Positions 62,697 through 64,000 of a stretch of DNA of 64,000 nt are shown here, one piece after another. Below the pieces are notes generated by a model. The model saw nothing but the letters and a program-made list of their open reading frames with translations. It did not search any database and was not told the origin of the DNA. This stretch comes from Vibrio navarrensis. Lineage in GTDB: Bacteria > Pseudomonadota > Gammaproteobacteria > Enterobacterales > Vibrionaceae. Location: contig NZ_CP065218.1 in the NCBI RefSeq assembly GCF_015767675.1, forward strand, positions 1,116,001-1,180,000, written 5' to 3'. How positions within the stretch are numbered: position 1 is the first letter of the stretch; every line of letters begins with the position of its first letter. The position numbers and the translations under genes were made by a program.

Positions 62697-64000
62697 CTAC
62701 ATATTGCTGTAGTTTGGCCCGCCGCCGCCTTCGGGTGGGACCCAAGTAATATTTTGCGATGGGTCTTTAATGTCGCAGGTTTTACAGTGCACGCAGTTCG
62801 CGGCGTTGATCTGAAACCGGCTTTCTCCATCCACTTGAACCACTTCATACACCCCCGCTGGGCAGTAGCGTTGGGCAGGCTCGGCAAATTTTTCCAAGTG
62901 TACTTGGATCGGAATCGATGCATCGGCCAAGCGCAAATGGCACGGTTGATTTTCTTCATGTCGCGCACCAGAAAGGTAGACCGAAGAAGGTTTGTCAAAA
63001 CTCAGCACGCCATCGGGTTTCGGGTAGGCGATAGGCTCACAATGGCTGATATCGAGCAAACGCAGGTGGTCATGATGAGGCGCTTCCATCTCCCACGGAG
63101 CAGGGCGCTTAAAGAGCGGAACCCATACATTTTGCTCAAAGCTGTTGATAATCCCACCAGCCACATTACCGTAGCGGTGGATGGTGGCGCAGAAGTTTTG
63201 CGCATTTTCCAGCTCGCGATACAGCCAAGAGGCGCGAAACAGGCTGTCGTAGTCCGGTTCGCTGTGGCTTTTGCCCGCTTGCACACAGTCAAATACCGCT
63301 TGAGCTGCCAACAGGCCTGATTTCATGGCGCTGTGGCAACCTTTGATCTTGGCAAAATTGAGCGTACCGGCATCACAGCCAATCAATAGTCCGCCGGGGA
63401 ACTGCTGCTTCGGTAGCGAGTAGAGCCCCCCTTTGGCGATGGCCCGCGCACCATACGCAATGCGCTGTCCGCCAAGCAGATATTTGCTGATCGCTGGATG
63501 ATGTTTGAGGCGTTGAAATTCATCAAACGGGCTTAGGTACGGGTTGTGATAAGAGAGGTCGGTGATAAGGCCAACCGCAATTTGGTGGTTATCCAAGTGG
63601 TACAAAAAGCTGCCACCAGTGGTATGGGTTTCATTCAGTGGCCAGCCAAGCCCATGCAGGACATTGCCGGCTTGATAATGGGGATGAACATCTGCCAGTT
63701 GCCAGATCTCTTTGATGCCGAGCGCGTAGTGCTGTGGCTGTTTGTCTTTATCGAGATCAAAGTGCTGAATTAAATCTTTGCCGAGATGGCCGCGTGCGCC
63801 TTCGGCGAACAGGGTATACTTGGCGTTTAGTGCGATGCCGGGTTCAAAATTGGCTTTGGGCTCGCCTTGCTTGTCTCGTCCCATGTCAGAAGTGACGACG
63901 CCGATGACAGCACCGTTGTCATCGTAGTTGACCGAGGCGGCGGCAAACCCGGGGAAGATTTCCACCCCCAACTGTTCGGCTTGGCTGGCTAGCCAGCGAC
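62697..64000 (-). CDS. etfD: Electron transfer flavoprotein-ubiquinone oxidoreductase (5' end beyond window)
   Basis: ETF-QO moves electrons from ETF, loaded by acyl-CoA dehydrogenases such as liuA here, into the quinone pool. The frame is open to the window end, so the N-terminal part (including the first FAD motif) is cut off; about 434 of roughly 550 residues are visible. Seen are GAKYTLFAEGARGHLGKDL-like ALNAKYTLFAEGARGHLGK, LPKQQFPGGLLIGCDAGTLN, GCHSAMKSGLLAAQ, and the C-terminal [4Fe-4S] ligands in CPAGVYEV and CVHCKTCDIKDP. It ends PEGGGGPNYSNM, as in the family. Confidence 0.95.
   Translation of the reverse strand, partial: RWLASQAEQLGVEIFPGFAAASVNYDDNGAVIGVVTSDMGRDKQGEPKANFEPGIALNAKYTLFAEGARGHLGKDLIQHFDLDKDKQPQHYALGIKEIWQLADVHPHYQAGNVLHGLGWPLNETHTTGGSFLYHLDNHQIAVGLITDLSYHNPYLSPFDEFQRLKHHPAISKYLLGGQRIAYGARAIAKGGLYSLPKQQFPGGLLIGCDAGTLNFAKIKGCHSAMKSGLLAAQAVFDCVQAGKSHSEPDYDSLFRASWLYRELENAQNFCATIHRYGNVAGGIINSFEQNVWVPLFKRPAPWEMEAPHHDHLRLLDISHCEPIAYPKPDGVLSFDKPSSVYLSGARHEENQPCHLRLADASIPIQVHLEKFAEPAQRYCPAGVYEVVQVDGESRFQINAANCVHCKTCDIKDPSQNITWVPPEGGGGPNYSNM

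Noticed and set aside
1..64000. CRISPR array, tRNA, rRNA or insertion sequence
   Set aside because: No spaced repeats of CRISPR type, no tRNA- or rRNA-like stretch, and no transposase motif or terminal inverted repeats were noticed on reading; a tRNAscan or ISfinder run would settle this.

Overview
The window is a 64 kb stretch of a Vibrio genome, probably the second chromosome. The gene content points there: a periplasmic nitrate reductase operon (napFDABC) with a narQ/narP pair, a class I PHA synthase, ectoine synthesis genes with their own aspartokinase, leucine and valine catabolic operons, rnk, and GGDEF/HD-GYP signalling proteins. This assignment rests on gene content and order read by eye. 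The species cannot be fixed from the window. I see no rRNA or tRNA genes, CRISPR array, insertion sequence or prophage.

Layout. 1-1117: the 3' end of phaC and a short decayed coding remnant. 1149-8644: napFDABC plus a 44-residue membrane protein on the minus strand, divergent from narQ-narP. The gap between them holds a near-consensus NarP box and an FNR-like box. 8894-10341: a two-gene signalling unit (receiver-CheC, then a PAS protein). 10428-14058: nnrD, broken by a 10-bp tandem duplication; an outer-membrane barrel; and guaC behind a promoter that runs straight into a terminator-like hairpin. 14118-18592: an AT-richer cassette with a MalE-like binding protein, a GH32 fructosidase and a LysR regulator, which looks acquired. 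18593-25969: assorted genes, ending in a minus-strand GGDEF / periplasmic binding protein / HD-GYP set. 26729-31433: cyoABCDE. 32728-36484: ectABC-ask. 36601-39087: a large lipoprotein with PKD/REJ-like and leucine-rich repeats. 39459-41745: ahpC and ahpF with a clear OxyR site. 42774-47794: liuR-liuA-liuB-liuC-liuE, in which liuD, the biotin-carboxylase subunit, is missing. 48086-55833: a divergent thiolase and valine/isoleucine degradation operon. 55916-61084: cytochrome b561 with a PepSY protein, a DUF2256 protein, a LysR/MFS divergent pair and a photolyase-family protein. 61177-61553: a guanidine-II (mini-ykkC) riboswitch in front of a gdx/sugE exporter. 61713-64000: a class I glutamine amidotransferase and the 3' part of ETF-ubiquinone oxidoreductase.

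How it fits together. Much of the window concerns electron flow and carbon use. There is nitrate respiration under NarQP/FNR-type control, a high-capacity bo3 quinol oxidase, and ETF-QO, which would take electrons from the acyl-CoA dehydrogenases of the leucine and valine pathways. Those pathways yield acetyl-CoA, acetoacetate and propionyl-CoA, and PHA synthase can store acyl-CoA-derived carbon. Ectoine synthesis and peroxide defence complete a marine/estuarine profile. The observations most worth checking are the nnrD duplication frameshift, the liuD gap, the guaC leader, the orphan MalE-GH32 cassette, the c-di-GMP operon built around a periplasmic binding protein, and several well-matched operators (NarP, OxyR, LiuR, PmrA/QseB-type).
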